DNA of 15,938 bases from Pseudomonadota bacterium. Lineage in GTDB: Bacteria; Myxococcota; Myxococcia; Myxococcales; Anaeromyxobacteraceae. The notes below the pieces were generated by a model. The model searched no databases. It saw nothing but the letters and a program-made list of their open reading frames with translations, and was not told the DNA's origin. The DNA lies in the NCBI GenBank assembly GCA_023428085.1, contig JAEYZK010000004.1:1-15938 (forward strand), in the 5' to 3' direction. The translations under genes were made by a program, and so were the position numbers. Shown piece by piece: positions 7,635 through 15,201 of this stretch (position 1 is its first letter; every line of letters starts with the position of its first letter).

Positions 7635-8957
7635 ATGCTCTTCAAGCTGACGCTCCCCGACATCGGCGAGGGCGTGGTCGAGGCGGAGGTCCAGCGCTGG
7701 TTCGTGGCGCCGGGCGACCGGGTCGAGGAGGACCAGCCCCTCGTCGAGGTGATGACCGACAAGGCGACGGTGACGATCCCGTCGCCACGGCCCGGCCGCG
7801 TCGTGCGCCTCTTCTCGCAGGAGGGCGCGATCGCCAAGGTCCACGCGCCGCTCGTGGAGCTGGAGGTCGAGGACGGCGCGCAGGCGGGGGCGCCGGCGAA
7901 CGGGCACGCGCCGGCCGCCGCGGGCGCGGGCGAAGCCCGCGCGATCGACGCGGGGCGCGCGGAGGGCGACGCGCAGCGCAAGGCGCTCGCGACGCCGGCG
8001 GTGCGGGCGATGGCGCGCAGCCTGGGGATCGACCTGCGCGCCGTGCGCGGGTCGGGCAAGGACGGGCGCGTGACCAAGGAGGATCTCGAGGCGGTGCGCG
8101 CGGGGGTGAACGGGAAGGGCGGGGGCGAGGCGGTCCCGCTCGCCCTTCGGCAGGCCCAGGGCGAGCGGGCGCTCGCGGCGCCCGCGGGGTCCGTCGTCCC
8201 GCTCGCACCGGTCGCCGCCGGGGCGCCGGCCGTGCCTCGCCCGAACGCGCTTCGCGAGGAGGAGCGCATCCCGCTCCGCGGCCTCCGCAAGCGGATCGCC
8301 GACAACATCGCCCGGTCCAAGCGGACCGCCGCGCACTTCACCTTCGTCGAGCAGGCCGACGTGACCGAGCTCGTCCAGGTGAAGCACCGGATGGCGGACG
8401 CCGCCCGCGCCGAGGGCGTCCGGCTCACGTACCTCTCGTTCATCGTGAAGGCGGTCGTGGCCGCGCTCAAGAAGTTCCCCGAGCTCAACGCCAGCCTCGA
8501 CGAGGAGCGCAACGAGGTCGTGGTGAAGAAGTGGTACGACGTGGGCATCGCGTCCTCGACGGACCAGGGGCTCATGGTCCCCGTGATCCGCGGCGCCGAC
8601 AGGCTCTCGCTCCTCGACGTGGCCCGCGAGATCGCGCGCGTCGCGCGCGACTCCAAGGCCGGCCACTCGCGCCCCGAGGACGTCGGGAACTCGACCTTCA
8701 CGATCACCAGCCTCGGGGGCCTCGGCGGGCTCTTCGGGACCCCGGTGCTCAACTACCCCGAGGTCGGCATCATGGGCGTGCACCGGATCCGGCCGACGCC
8801 GGTCGTGCGCAACGGCCAGATCGTCGCCCGCGACGTGCTGCACGTCTCGATGACCGGCGATCACCGCGTCGTGGACGGGCAGATGATCGCCGGGTTCACG
8901 TACCAGGTGGTGAAGTACCTCGAGGATCCCGGGCTCCTGTTCATGCAGATGGTCTGA
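7635..8957 (+). CDS. Dihydrolipoamide acyltransferase, E2 core of the 2-oxoacid dehydrogenase complex
   Basis: E2 accepts the acyl group from E1 on its lipoyl arm and transfers it to CoA. The 440-residue protein has one lipoyl domain (1-80) with lipoyl-lysine K43 in MTDKA, an Ala/Gly-rich linker, a peripheral subunit-binding domain (about 117-156, ATPAVRAMARSLGID), a second linker, and the catalytic domain (about 205-440) with HRVVDG (H410, D414). One lipoyl domain is usual for branched-chain E2s. The start could be GTG 7632 or ATG 7635; GGAG at 7625-7628 is 3 and 6 bases upstream respectively, so ATG is preferred. The second linker holds a 12-bp-arm palindrome that encodes LRQAQGER and looks like an inserted dispersed repeat. 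It follows E1 beta by 19 bp. Confidence 0.94.
   Translation: MLFKLTLPDIGEGVVEAEVQRWFVAPGDRVEEDQPLVEVMTDKATVTIPSPRPGRVVRLFSQEGAIAKVHAPLVELEVEDGAQAGAPANGHAPAAAGAGEARAIDAGRAEGDAQRKALATPAVRAMARSLGIDLRAVRGSGKDGRVTKEDLEAVRAGVNGKGGGEAVPLALRQAQGERALAAPAGSVVPLAPVAAGAPAVPRPNALREEERIPLRGLRKRIADNIARSKRTAAHFTFVEQADVTELVQVKHRMADAARAEGVRLTYLSFIVKAVVAALKKFPELNASLDEERNEVVVKKWYDVGIASSTDQGLMVPVIRGADRLSLLDVAREIARVARDSKAGHSRPEDVGNSTFTITSLGGLGGLFGTPVLNYPEVGIMGVHRIRPTPVVRNGQIVARDVLHVSMTGDHRVVDGQMIAGFTYQVVKYLEDPGLLFMQMV
7924..7942. repeat. Perfect 8 bp inverted repeat in the first E2 linker
   Basis: GCGCGGGC (7924-7931) and GCCCGCGC (7935-7942) flank a GAA loop inside the Ala/Gly-rich linker between the lipoyl and subunit-binding domains, encoding part of GAGEARAI. 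It could fold into a stable RNA hairpin. At this GC content it may be chance. Confidence 0.4.
8135..8169. repeat. In-frame palindromic element (12 bp arms, 11 base loop) in the second E2 linker
   Basis: Arms CCCGCTCGCCCT (8135-8146) and AGGGCGAGCGGG (8158-8169) are perfectly complementary around the loop TCGGCAGGCCC. In the E2 frame the element reads PLALRQAQGER. From memory, its core resembles a palindromic sequence dispersed in many high-GC proteobacterial genomes, CCCTTCGACAAGCTCAGGG; this copy differs from that core at three positions, all A/T to G/C. It lies in a flexible linker, where an insertion in a multiple of three bases would be tolerated. The symmetry is directly seen; membership in the dispersed family is recalled, not searched. 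Confidence 0.75.
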
Positions 8958-8962
8958 CGAAC

Positions 8963-8989
8963 GCGCGGCCCCCGTGGACGGGCCCGCGC
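8963..8989. terminator. GC-rich hairpin after the E2 gene, possible terminator without a T tract
   Basis: Just after the E2 stop, GCGCGG (8963-8968) can pair with CCGCGC (8984-8989) and CCCG (8971-8974) with CGGG (8979-8982) around a TGGA loop, with a small internal bulge. No run of T follows, so it is not a classical intrinsic terminator. It may mark the end of the lipA-E2 transcript or stabilise its 3' end. It lies in the 86 bp gap before tatD. Confidence 0.3.
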
Positions 8990-9043
8990 CCGCGCGCCGC
9001 ATCGGGCCTGGGCTCCCCGCCGCGGCGCCGCTATCCTCGGGCC

Positions 9044-9844
9044 GTGTTCGACACCCACTGCCACCTCGATCGCCCCGCGTTCGACGCCGACCGCGACGCG
9101 GTGCTCGCCCGGGCGCGGGCGGCCGGGGTGGCCGAGCTCGTCGTCCCGGCGATCGGCCCCGACGGCTGGGGTCGGCTCGCGGCGTTCGCCGGCGCGACGC
9201 CCGGCGTCCACTTCGGCCTGGGCATCCACCCGCAGCTCCTGCCGGAGCTCGATCCGGGGGACGACGATCGCCTGCTCGCCGACCTCGACGCCGCGCTCTC
9301 CCGCGGCGGCGCGGTGGCGGTGGGCGAGTGCGGGCTCGACGCGGCGACGGCCGACCCCGCCGCGGGCCCGTTCGCGGCGCCGCTGGAGCGCCAGGCGGTG
9401 GTCCTGCGCGGTCACCTCGCGCTCGCGCGGAAGCACCGCCTCCCGGTCCTGCTGCACTGCCTCCGGGCCCACCCGGCGCTCCTCGCGCTGCTCGAGGGGG
9501 AGCCGCTCCCGGCGGGCGGCGTCCTCCACAGCTACTCCGGGAGCGCCGATCTGGTCCGCCCGTACGCCGCCGCCGGGCTCTGGTTCTCGTTCGCCGGCCC
9601 GGTCACGTACGAGCGGGCGCGGAAGCCGCTCGACGCCGCGCGTGCCGTCCCGCGCGATCGGCTGCTCGTCGAGACCGACGCGCCCGATCAGACGCCGCGC
9701 CCACACAGGGGCCGCAACGAGCCGGCGTTCCTCCGCGAGATCGCTGCGGCGCTGGCGGGCGCGCTCGGGATGTCCGTGGCCGAGCTCGACGCGCTCACGA
9801 CGGCGAATGCGCGGAGGCTCTTCGGCGCGTCCGTCGGCCCCTGA
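9044..9844 (+). CDS. TatD-family metal-dependent hydrolase (putative DNase)
   Basis: This 266-residue TIM-barrel amidohydrolase-type protein has every metal ligand expected of TatD: HCH at residues 5-7, E95 in VGECGLD, H138 in LLHC, H162 in HSYSG and D212 in ETDAPDQTP. Family members are divalent-metal-dependent 3'-5' exonucleases or endonucleases of the cytoplasm acting on damaged DNA or RNA. The GTG at 9044 was chosen because FDTHCHLD is the canonical N-terminus; the frame stays open far upstream only as a shadow of E2. No Shine-Dalgarno precedes it, but TATCCT at 9032-9037 ends 6 bases before the GTG, the arrangement of a leaderless transcript. It sits between the E2 and E3 parts of the dehydrogenase cluster with no obvious functional link. 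Confidence 0.92.
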   Translation: MFDTHCHLDRPAFDADRDAVLARARAAGVAELVVPAIGPDGWGRLAAFAGATPGVHFGLGIHPQLLPELDPGDDDRLLADLDAALSRGGAVAVGECGLDAATADPAAGPFAAPLERQAVVLRGHLALARKHRLPVLLHCLRAHPALLALLEGEPLPAGGVLHSYSGSADLVRPYAAAGLWFSFAGPVTYERARKPLDAARAVPRDRLLVETDAPDQTPRPHRGRNEPAFLREIAAALAGALGMSVAELDALTTANARRLFGASVGP

Positions 9845-9909
9845 CGTCGCGGGCGCGGGCTCGTTCCCGGGTTTGCGGCAGGAACGGGGCCGGTGGTACA
9901 TGGCCCGCC

Positions 9910-10767
9910 ATGGCGCGCCCGATCGCCCCCGAGCTCGACCGCACCGCGCGCCTCCTCGGCCTCGAGGCGATGGAGCGGCTCGCGCGGGCGCACGTCGTCG
10001 TCCTCGGGATCGGCGGCGTCGGGACGTTCGCCGCCGAGGCGCTGGCGCGCGCGGGGGTGGGGCGGCTGACGCTGGTCGACGGCGAGCGGATCGAGGCGAC
10101 CAACTCCAACCGCCAGCTCCACGCGCTCCGCGGCGTCCACGGCGAGAACAAGGCCGAGGTCATGGCGGCGCGCCTGCGGCTCGTGCATCCGGCGCTGCGG
10201 GTGGACGCGGTGCCCGGGTTCTACGGAGAGGCGAACGCGGACCGGCTGGTGCCCGAGGGCGTCTCGGCGGTGATCGACGCCATGGACACCGTCGTCGCGA
10301 AGCTCCACGCCATCGTCCGCTGCCGGGAGCGGGGCATCTTCCTCGTGACCGCGCTCGGCGCGGCGCGCCGGCTCGACCCGACGGCGATCCAGGTGACGGA
10401 CCTCTGCGACTCGCACACGGACCAGCTCGCCAAGGACGTGCGCAAGTACCTCCGGCGGCGGCACGGCATCCCCGCCACCGAGCCGACCGGCGTGCGCGCG
10501 GTCTGGTCGGTCGAGGAGCCGCGGCCGACGCTCGCGCTCCCGGGCGACGCGGAGGGCGTCCCGGGCGTCCGCGCCCGGCCCGAGGGCGCCCGGCGGCGGG
10601 AGCCGCGCCTGTACGGGAGCGCGGTGTTCGTGACCGGCGCCTTCGGGCTCGCCGCGGCCGGGGCGGTGGTGGAGCGGCTCACGGGCATCTCGCCGCGTAC
10701 CCACAAGGTGCTCTCCGAGGCCGAGCGTTCGCGGCGTCGGAAACCCGCTCGTCCGCGCGTACGCTGA
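9910..10767 (+). CDS. tcdA: tRNA threonylcarbamoyladenosine dehydratase TcdA-like (E1-like ThiF superfamily)
   Basis: TcdA uses ATP to cyclise the t6A nucleoside at tRNA position 37 into ct6A. The 285-residue protein has the ThiF/MoeB-type Rossmann fold with GIGGVG at 33-38, D57 in LVDGE, and the NSNRQ motif (N65, N67, R68, Q69). The stretch GAARRLDPTAIQVTDL followed by a basic KDVRKYLRRRHGI segment is characteristic of the TcdA (CsdL/YgdL) branch. The paired CxxC zinc motifs of MoeB and ThiF are absent, which argues against those alternatives. The C-terminus ends in a very basic tail, RRRKPARPRVR. The ATG lacks a clear Shine-Dalgarno; a TACATG hexamer ends 7 bases before it. Genes for the CsdA/CsdE partners known in E. 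coli are not in the window. Confidence 0.85.
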   Translation: MARPIAPELDRTARLLGLEAMERLARAHVVVLGIGGVGTFAAEALARAGVGRLTLVDGERIEATNSNRQLHALRGVHGENKAEVMAARLRLVHPALRVDAVPGFYGEANADRLVPEGVSAVIDAMDTVVAKLHAIVRCRERGIFLVTALGAARRLDPTAIQVTDLCDSHTDQLAKDVRKYLRRRHGIPATEPTGVRAVWSVEEPRPTLALPGDAEGVPGVRARPEGARRREPRLYGSAVFVTGAFGLAAAGAVVERLTGISPRTHKVLSEAERSRRRKPARPRVR

Positions 10768-10788
10768 GCGGCGCGGGGGTGCAAACGC

Positions 10789-10797
10789 TGTTATACG
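10789..10797 (+). promoter_or_regulatory. Possible extended -10 promoter upstream of lpdA
   Basis: TG-T-TATACG matches an extended -10 element (TGnTATAAT) at four of six hexamer bases plus the TG. No convincing -35 hexamer lies 16-18 bp upstream. It is in the 100 bp gap between tcdA and lpdA and would give a leader of roughly 65 bases ending in the GGGAGG Shine-Dalgarno at 10851-10856. It would let E3 be expressed separately from E1/E2, as expected for a subunit shared among complexes. Confidence 0.3.
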
Positions 10798-10867
10798 GTG
10801 CGGCGAACTTCGGGCTCGGGCGCGGGATCGGGCTCGTTCACGGGATCAGCGGGAGGACATCCAGACC

Positions 10868-12316
<1,449 letters not shown>

Positions 12317-12323
12317 GCACGCC

Positions 12324-13433
12324 GTGCGGAGCTTGCGCACCTACCGGCTCGGCCGGGTCGAGTACGAGGATGGGCTCTCGCTCATGCGGATCGCGGCCGC
12401 CGCGATCCGCGCGGGGGGCCCGCCGGCGACCGACTACCTGTTCCTGCTCGAGCACCCGCCGGTCGTCACGCTCGGTCGCTCGGCGGATCGCCGGAACATC
12501 GTGGCCGCGCCGGCCTGGCTCGAGCGCCAGGGGTTCGAGGTGCACGAGACGAACCGCGGCGGGGACGTCACCTACCACGGCCCGGGCCAGGTGGTCGGGT
12601 ACCCCGTGCTCGACCTCTCCGATCGCCCCGACGTGCGCCGCTACGTGGCCGCGCTCGAGGAGGCGATGATCCGCACGTGCGCCGGGTACGGCCTCGAGGC
12701 GGGCCGCCACCCCGAGCACCGCGGCTGCTGGATCGGCGCGCGCAAGATCGGCGCCGTCGGGGTCCACTTCTCGCGGTGGATCACCAGCCACGGGTTCGCG
12801 TTCAACGTCCGCCCCGACCTCGCGCACTTCCGGTCGATCGTGCCCTGCGGCATCGCCGAGCCCGGGCTCGGCGTCACCACGCTCGAGGCGGAGCTCGGCG
12901 CGCGCGGCCGGCCCGCCCCGCCGACCGCGGAGGTCGAGGAGGCGCTCGCAGGGCACCTCGCCGAGGCGCTCGGCCGGCGCCTCGACCGCGGCGCGCCCGA
13001 CCTCCGGACCGTGTCGGTCGTGCCGGCCGCGGCCGACGGGCGCGTCCTGCTCCTCCGGCGCGCGCCGGAGCGCGGCGGGTTCTGGCAGCCGGTCACCGGC
13101 CGCATCGAGCCGGGGGAGGGGGCGGCCGAGGCCGCCGCCCGCGAGCTGCGGGAGGAGACCGGGCTCGACCTGCCCGTCCGGCCGCTCGCGTACGTCCACG
13201 CCTTCGCCCTCTCACCGGAGGTGAACCGGGTGCGCGCGGGCGCCGTCGTGGTCGTGGAGGAGACGGCGTTCGTCGCGGCCGTGCCGCGCGCCGATCCGCC
13301 GCGGCTCTCGGCCGAGCACGACGCGCACGCCTGGCTCGCGCCCGGGGAGGCCACGGAGCGGCTCGCCTTCGCCGGCCTCCGCAAGGCCGTGCGGCTCGCG
13401 TCGTCGTTGACAGCCGAGCCGCGGGCTCCGTAG
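12324..13433 (+). CDS. lipB: Octanoyltransferase LipB fused to a C-terminal Nudix hydrolase
   Basis: Residues 1-220 form LipB, which moves octanoate from acyl carrier protein to the lipoyl lysine of E2 and similar proteins. Visible are RGGDVTYHGPGQ at 78-89, the catalytic lysine K141 in GARKIGAVGVH, and the acyl-accepting cysteine C175 in IVPCGI. Residues 228-365 form a Nudix domain with a perfect box running from G259 to L281 (GRIEPGE, then RELREETGL at 273-281). Its FWQPVTG segment recalls dihydroneopterin triphosphate or (d)NTP pyrophosphohydrolases of the NudB/MutT kind, but substrate cannot be fixed. LipB enzymes are normally about 210-240 residues, so the 369-residue fusion is unusual. 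One uninterrupted frame joins the domains through a short LDRGAPDLRT segment. The GTG start, 7 bp after lpdA, has no good Shine-Dalgarno and may depend on coupling. Confidence 0.93.
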   Translation: MRSLRTYRLGRVEYEDGLSLMRIAAAAIRAGGPPATDYLFLLEHPPVVTLGRSADRRNIVAAPAWLERQGFEVHETNRGGDVTYHGPGQVVGYPVLDLSDRPDVRRYVAALEEAMIRTCAGYGLEAGRHPEHRGCWIGARKIGAVGVHFSRWITSHGFAFNVRPDLAHFRSIVPCGIAEPGLGVTTLEAELGARGRPAPPTAEVEEALAGHLAEALGRRLDRGAPDLRTVSVVPAAADGRVLLLRRAPERGGFWQPVTGRIEPGEGAAEAAARELREETGLDLPVRPLAYVHAFALSPEVNRVRAGAVVVVEETAFVAAVPRADPPRLSAEHDAHAWLAPGEATERLAFAGLRKAVRLASSLTAEPRAP

Positions 13434-13436
13434 ACT
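13407..13436 (+). promoter_or_regulatory. Sigma70-type promoter for lysC inside the end of lipB-nudix
   Basis: A perfect -35 hexamer TTGACA (13407-13412), an 18 bp spacer and TAGACT (13431-13436; four of six -10 matches) overlap the last codons and stop of the LipB-Nudix gene. Transcription would begin near 13443, giving a leader of about 40 bases with GGGAGG at 13467-13472, 9 bases before the lysC GTG. It is the best promoter match in the window and suggests lysC is an independent unit. Confidence 0.6.
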
Positions 13437-13481
13437 ACCCGGCCTTTTCACCCCGAACCCTGAAGCGGGAGGCCCTGGTCC

Positions 13482-14699
13482 GTGGCCCTCATCGTGCAAA
13501 AGTACGGCGGCACCTCGGTCGGCGACCCGGAGCGGATCAAGAACGTCGCGCGCCGCGCGCTCGCCAGCCAGCAGGCGGGCAACGAGGTCGTCGTCGTGGT
13601 CTCGGCCATGTCGGGCGAGACCAACCGGCTCCTCAAGCTGACGCAGGCCGTCACCGATCGTCCCGACGAGCGCGAGCAGGACGTCGTCGCCGCGACGGGC
13701 GAGCAGGTGACGATCGGCCTCACCGCGATGGCCATCCAGGGGCTCGGCGGGAAGGCGCGCAGCTTCACCGGACCGCAGGTCCGCATCCTCACCGACAGCG
13801 CGTTCGCGAAGGCGCGCATCAAGTCGATCGACGCGAGCAAGCTCCGCCAGGCCCTGGCCCGCGGCGAGATCGCCGTGGTGGCCGGCTTCCAGGGCGAGGA
13901 CGAGCAGGGCAACATCACCACGCTCGGCCGCGGCGGCTCGGACACGACCGCCGTCGCCGTCGCCGCCGCGATCGGCGCCGACGCGTGCGAGATCTACACC
14001 GACGTGGACGGGGTCTACACGACGGACCCCAACGTCGTCCCGCAGGCGCGCAAGCTCGCCAAGATCTCCTACGAGGAGATGCTCGAGCTCGCCGGCGCGG
14101 GCGCGAAGGTCCTGCAGATCCGGTCGGTCGAGTTCGCGATGAAGTACAACGTTCCTCTCTGGGTGAAGTCGTCGTTCACCCAGGATCCCGGCACCCTCGT
14201 CTGCCCGGAGGATTCCAGCATGGAGCACGTGGTCGTCAGCGGCATCGCCTACGATCGGAACGAGGCGAAGGTGGCCCTCCGCGGCGTGGTGGACAAGCCG
14301 GGCGTCGCGGCCAAGCTGTTCAAGCCCCTCGCCGACGCGAACATCGTCGTCGACCTCATCATCCAGAACGTCGGCAAGGGCGGGCACGCCGACATGAGCT
14401 TCACGGTCGGGAAGTCCGATCTCGGGAAGGCCATCGAGATCGTGAAGGGCGTGCTGGCCGAGCTCGGCGGCGGCACGGTCGAGACCGACGACCAGATCGC
14501 CAAGGTCTCGATCGTGGGCGTCGGCATGCGCAACCACGCCGGCGTCGCCGCGAAGGCGTTCGAGGTCCTGGCCGGGGCCGGCATCAACGTCGAGATGATC
14601 TCGACCTCCGAGATCAAGGTCTCGATCGTCATCGCCGCGAAGTTCATGGAGCTGGCCGTCCGCGAGCTCCACTCGGCGTTCGGCCTCGATCAGAAGTAG
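13482..14699 (+). CDS. lysC: Aspartate kinase (monofunctional, alpha subunit)
   Basis: Aspartate kinase phosphorylates aspartate to aspartyl-4-phosphate, the first step toward lysine, methionine, threonine and diaminopimelate. The 405 residues hold an amino-acid kinase domain (1-245) with KYGGTSVG at 7-14 and the nucleotide/substrate motif LGRGGSDTTA at 148-157, then two ACT regulatory domains (about 250-330 and 333-405) with DKPGVAAKLFKPLADANI and RNHAGVAAKAFEVLAGAGI. ACT domains bind lysine and/or threonine for feedback inhibition; which one cannot be read here. Length matches the Bacillus/Corynebacterium-type alpha subunit. No homoserine dehydrogenase domain is present. The GTG was chosen because ALIVQKYGGTSVG is the canonical start and GGGAGG lies 9 bases upstream. 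The gene has its own promoter. Confidence 0.96.
   Translation: MALIVQKYGGTSVGDPERIKNVARRALASQQAGNEVVVVVSAMSGETNRLLKLTQAVTDRPDEREQDVVAATGEQVTIGLTAMAIQGLGGKARSFTGPQVRILTDSAFAKARIKSIDASKLRQALARGEIAVVAGFQGEDEQGNITTLGRGGSDTTAVAVAAAIGADACEIYTDVDGVYTTDPNVVPQARKLAKISYEEMLELAGAGAKVLQIRSVEFAMKYNVPLWVKSSFTQDPGTLVCPEDSSMEHVVVSGIAYDRNEAKVALRGVVDKPGVAAKLFKPLADANIVVDLIIQNVGKGGHADMSFTVGKSDLGKAIEIVKGVLAELGGGTVETDDQIAKVSIVGVGMRNHAGVAAKAFEVLAGAGINVEMISTSEIKVSIVIAAKFMELAVRELHSAFGLDQK
14220..14699 (+). CDS. lysC: Probable aspartate kinase beta subunit from an in-frame internal start
   Basis: Codon 247 of lysC is ATG, preceded by GGAGG at 14207-14211, 8 bases upstream and as good a Shine-Dalgarno as any in the window. 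Initiation here would make a 159-residue protein beginning MEHVVVSGIAYDRNEAK, containing just the two ACT domains. This is the alpha/beta overlapping arrangement established for B. subtilis aspartokinase II and Corynebacterium glutamicum, where the beta chain pairs with alpha and helps bind the inhibitor. The site is seen; actual use is inferred. Confidence 0.55.
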   Translation: MEHVVVSGIAYDRNEAKVALRGVVDKPGVAAKLFKPLADANIVVDLIIQNVGKGGHADMSFTVGKSDLGKAIEIVKGVLAELGGGTVETDDQIAKVSIVGVGMRNHAGVAAKAFEVLAGAGINVEMISTSEIKVSIVIAAKFMELAVRELHSAFGLDQK

Positions 14700-14746
14700 A
14701 GGTCGGGGCGGCCCGATCGGCGCGCGGCTTGCTATGGAGCGGGCCC

Positions 14747-15145
14747 ATGCTCGCCCGCTCGGCTGCGCTCGCCGTCGTCCTCGCGCTCTCGCTGGCCCCG
14801 GTGTCCCTCCGTTCGGCCCGCTCCGGCGCGGCGCGGAGCTGCGTCCCGGAGGGGAGGGGCCTGGTCCCCCGGCACTGGCTCGGCTGCGCGACGGACCCCG
14901 GTCCGCCGCGCGCGCTCGAGCCGGAGGAGCGGCTCGTCCTCGGCTTGCCGATCGATCCGAACACGGCGGGAGAGCGGGCGCTCGCCTCCGTGCCCGGCCT
15001 GACGCCCCGCCTCGCCCGGGCCGTGGCGGAGCACCGCCGGCTCCACGGGCCGTTCCGGAGCGTGGAGGACCTCCTCGACGTGAAGGGGATCGGCCCGCGG
15101 CGGCTCGAGCGGGCACGCGCTCGCCTGTCCGTGGTCGCGCGGTAG
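14747..15145 (+). CDS. Small exported ComEA-like helix-hairpin-helix protein
   Basis: The 132-residue protein begins with a signal-peptide-like or membrane-anchor segment (residues 1-21, MLARSAALAVVLALSLAP) and ends with a tandem helix-hairpin-helix module: DPNTAGERALASVPGL at 70-85 and LLDVKGIGPRRLERAR at 109-124, the pattern of the ComEA C-terminal DNA-binding domain. ComEA binds incoming double-stranded DNA during natural transformation, but many bacteria have short ComEA-like proteins of unknown role. Between the two parts lie two cysteines (C32, C47) that could form a disulfide outside the cytoplasm. GGAG at 14736-14739 is 7 bases before the ATG. It follows lysC by 47 bp; no comEC or pilus genes are in the window, so a competence role is only a possibility. 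Confidence 0.8.
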   Translation: MLARSAALAVVLALSLAPVSLRSARSGAARSCVPEGRGLVPRHWLGCATDPGPPRALEPEERLVLGLPIDPNTAGERALASVPGLTPRLARAVAEHRRLHGPFRSVEDLLDVKGIGPRRLERARARLSVVAR

Positions 15146-15175
15146 CGGCACGCCTCGGCCTGGAGTACGCTTCGT

Positions 15176-15196
15176 GCCCTCCTGGGGGTGGAGGGC
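15176..15196 (+). promoter_or_regulatory. Hairpin masking the Shine-Dalgarno of the zinc-ribbon gene
   Basis: GCCCTCC (15176-15182) and GGAGGGC (15190-15196) are perfect complements around TGGGGGT. The right arm contains the GGAGG Shine-Dalgarno that sits 7 bases before the GTG start of the next gene. Folded, this 7 bp stem would hide the ribosome site. It lies in the 56 bp gap after the ComEA-like gene. A regulatory role is inference. Confidence 0.4.
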
Positions 15197-15201
15197 CGGG
15201 C

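Noticed and set aside
8531..9043. Upstream extension of the tatD frame
   Set aside because: It overlaps E2 in another frame; the conserved TatD N-terminus begins at the GTG at 9044.
9910..10767. ThiF or MoeB sulfur-carrier adenylyltransferase
   Set aside because: The paired CxxC zinc motifs are missing and the DPTAIQVTDL segment fits TcdA better.
12984..13020. Possible sequencing frameshift joining separate lipB and nudix genes
   Set aside because: The frame is continuous with consistent GC-rich third positions through the junction, and no stop, start with Shine-Dalgarno, or frame change is visible. It remains worth checking in relatives but the fusion is the better reading.
14713..14720. 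8 bp palindrome CCGATCGG in the lysC downstream gap
   Set aside because: Too short to separate from chance in GC-rich DNA, and no T tract follows to make it a terminator.
12677..14746. Long upstream extension in the same frame as the ComEA-like gene
   Set aside because: It is a shadow of lipB-nudix and lysC. The real start is the ATG at 14747 with GGAG upstream and a signal-like N-terminus.
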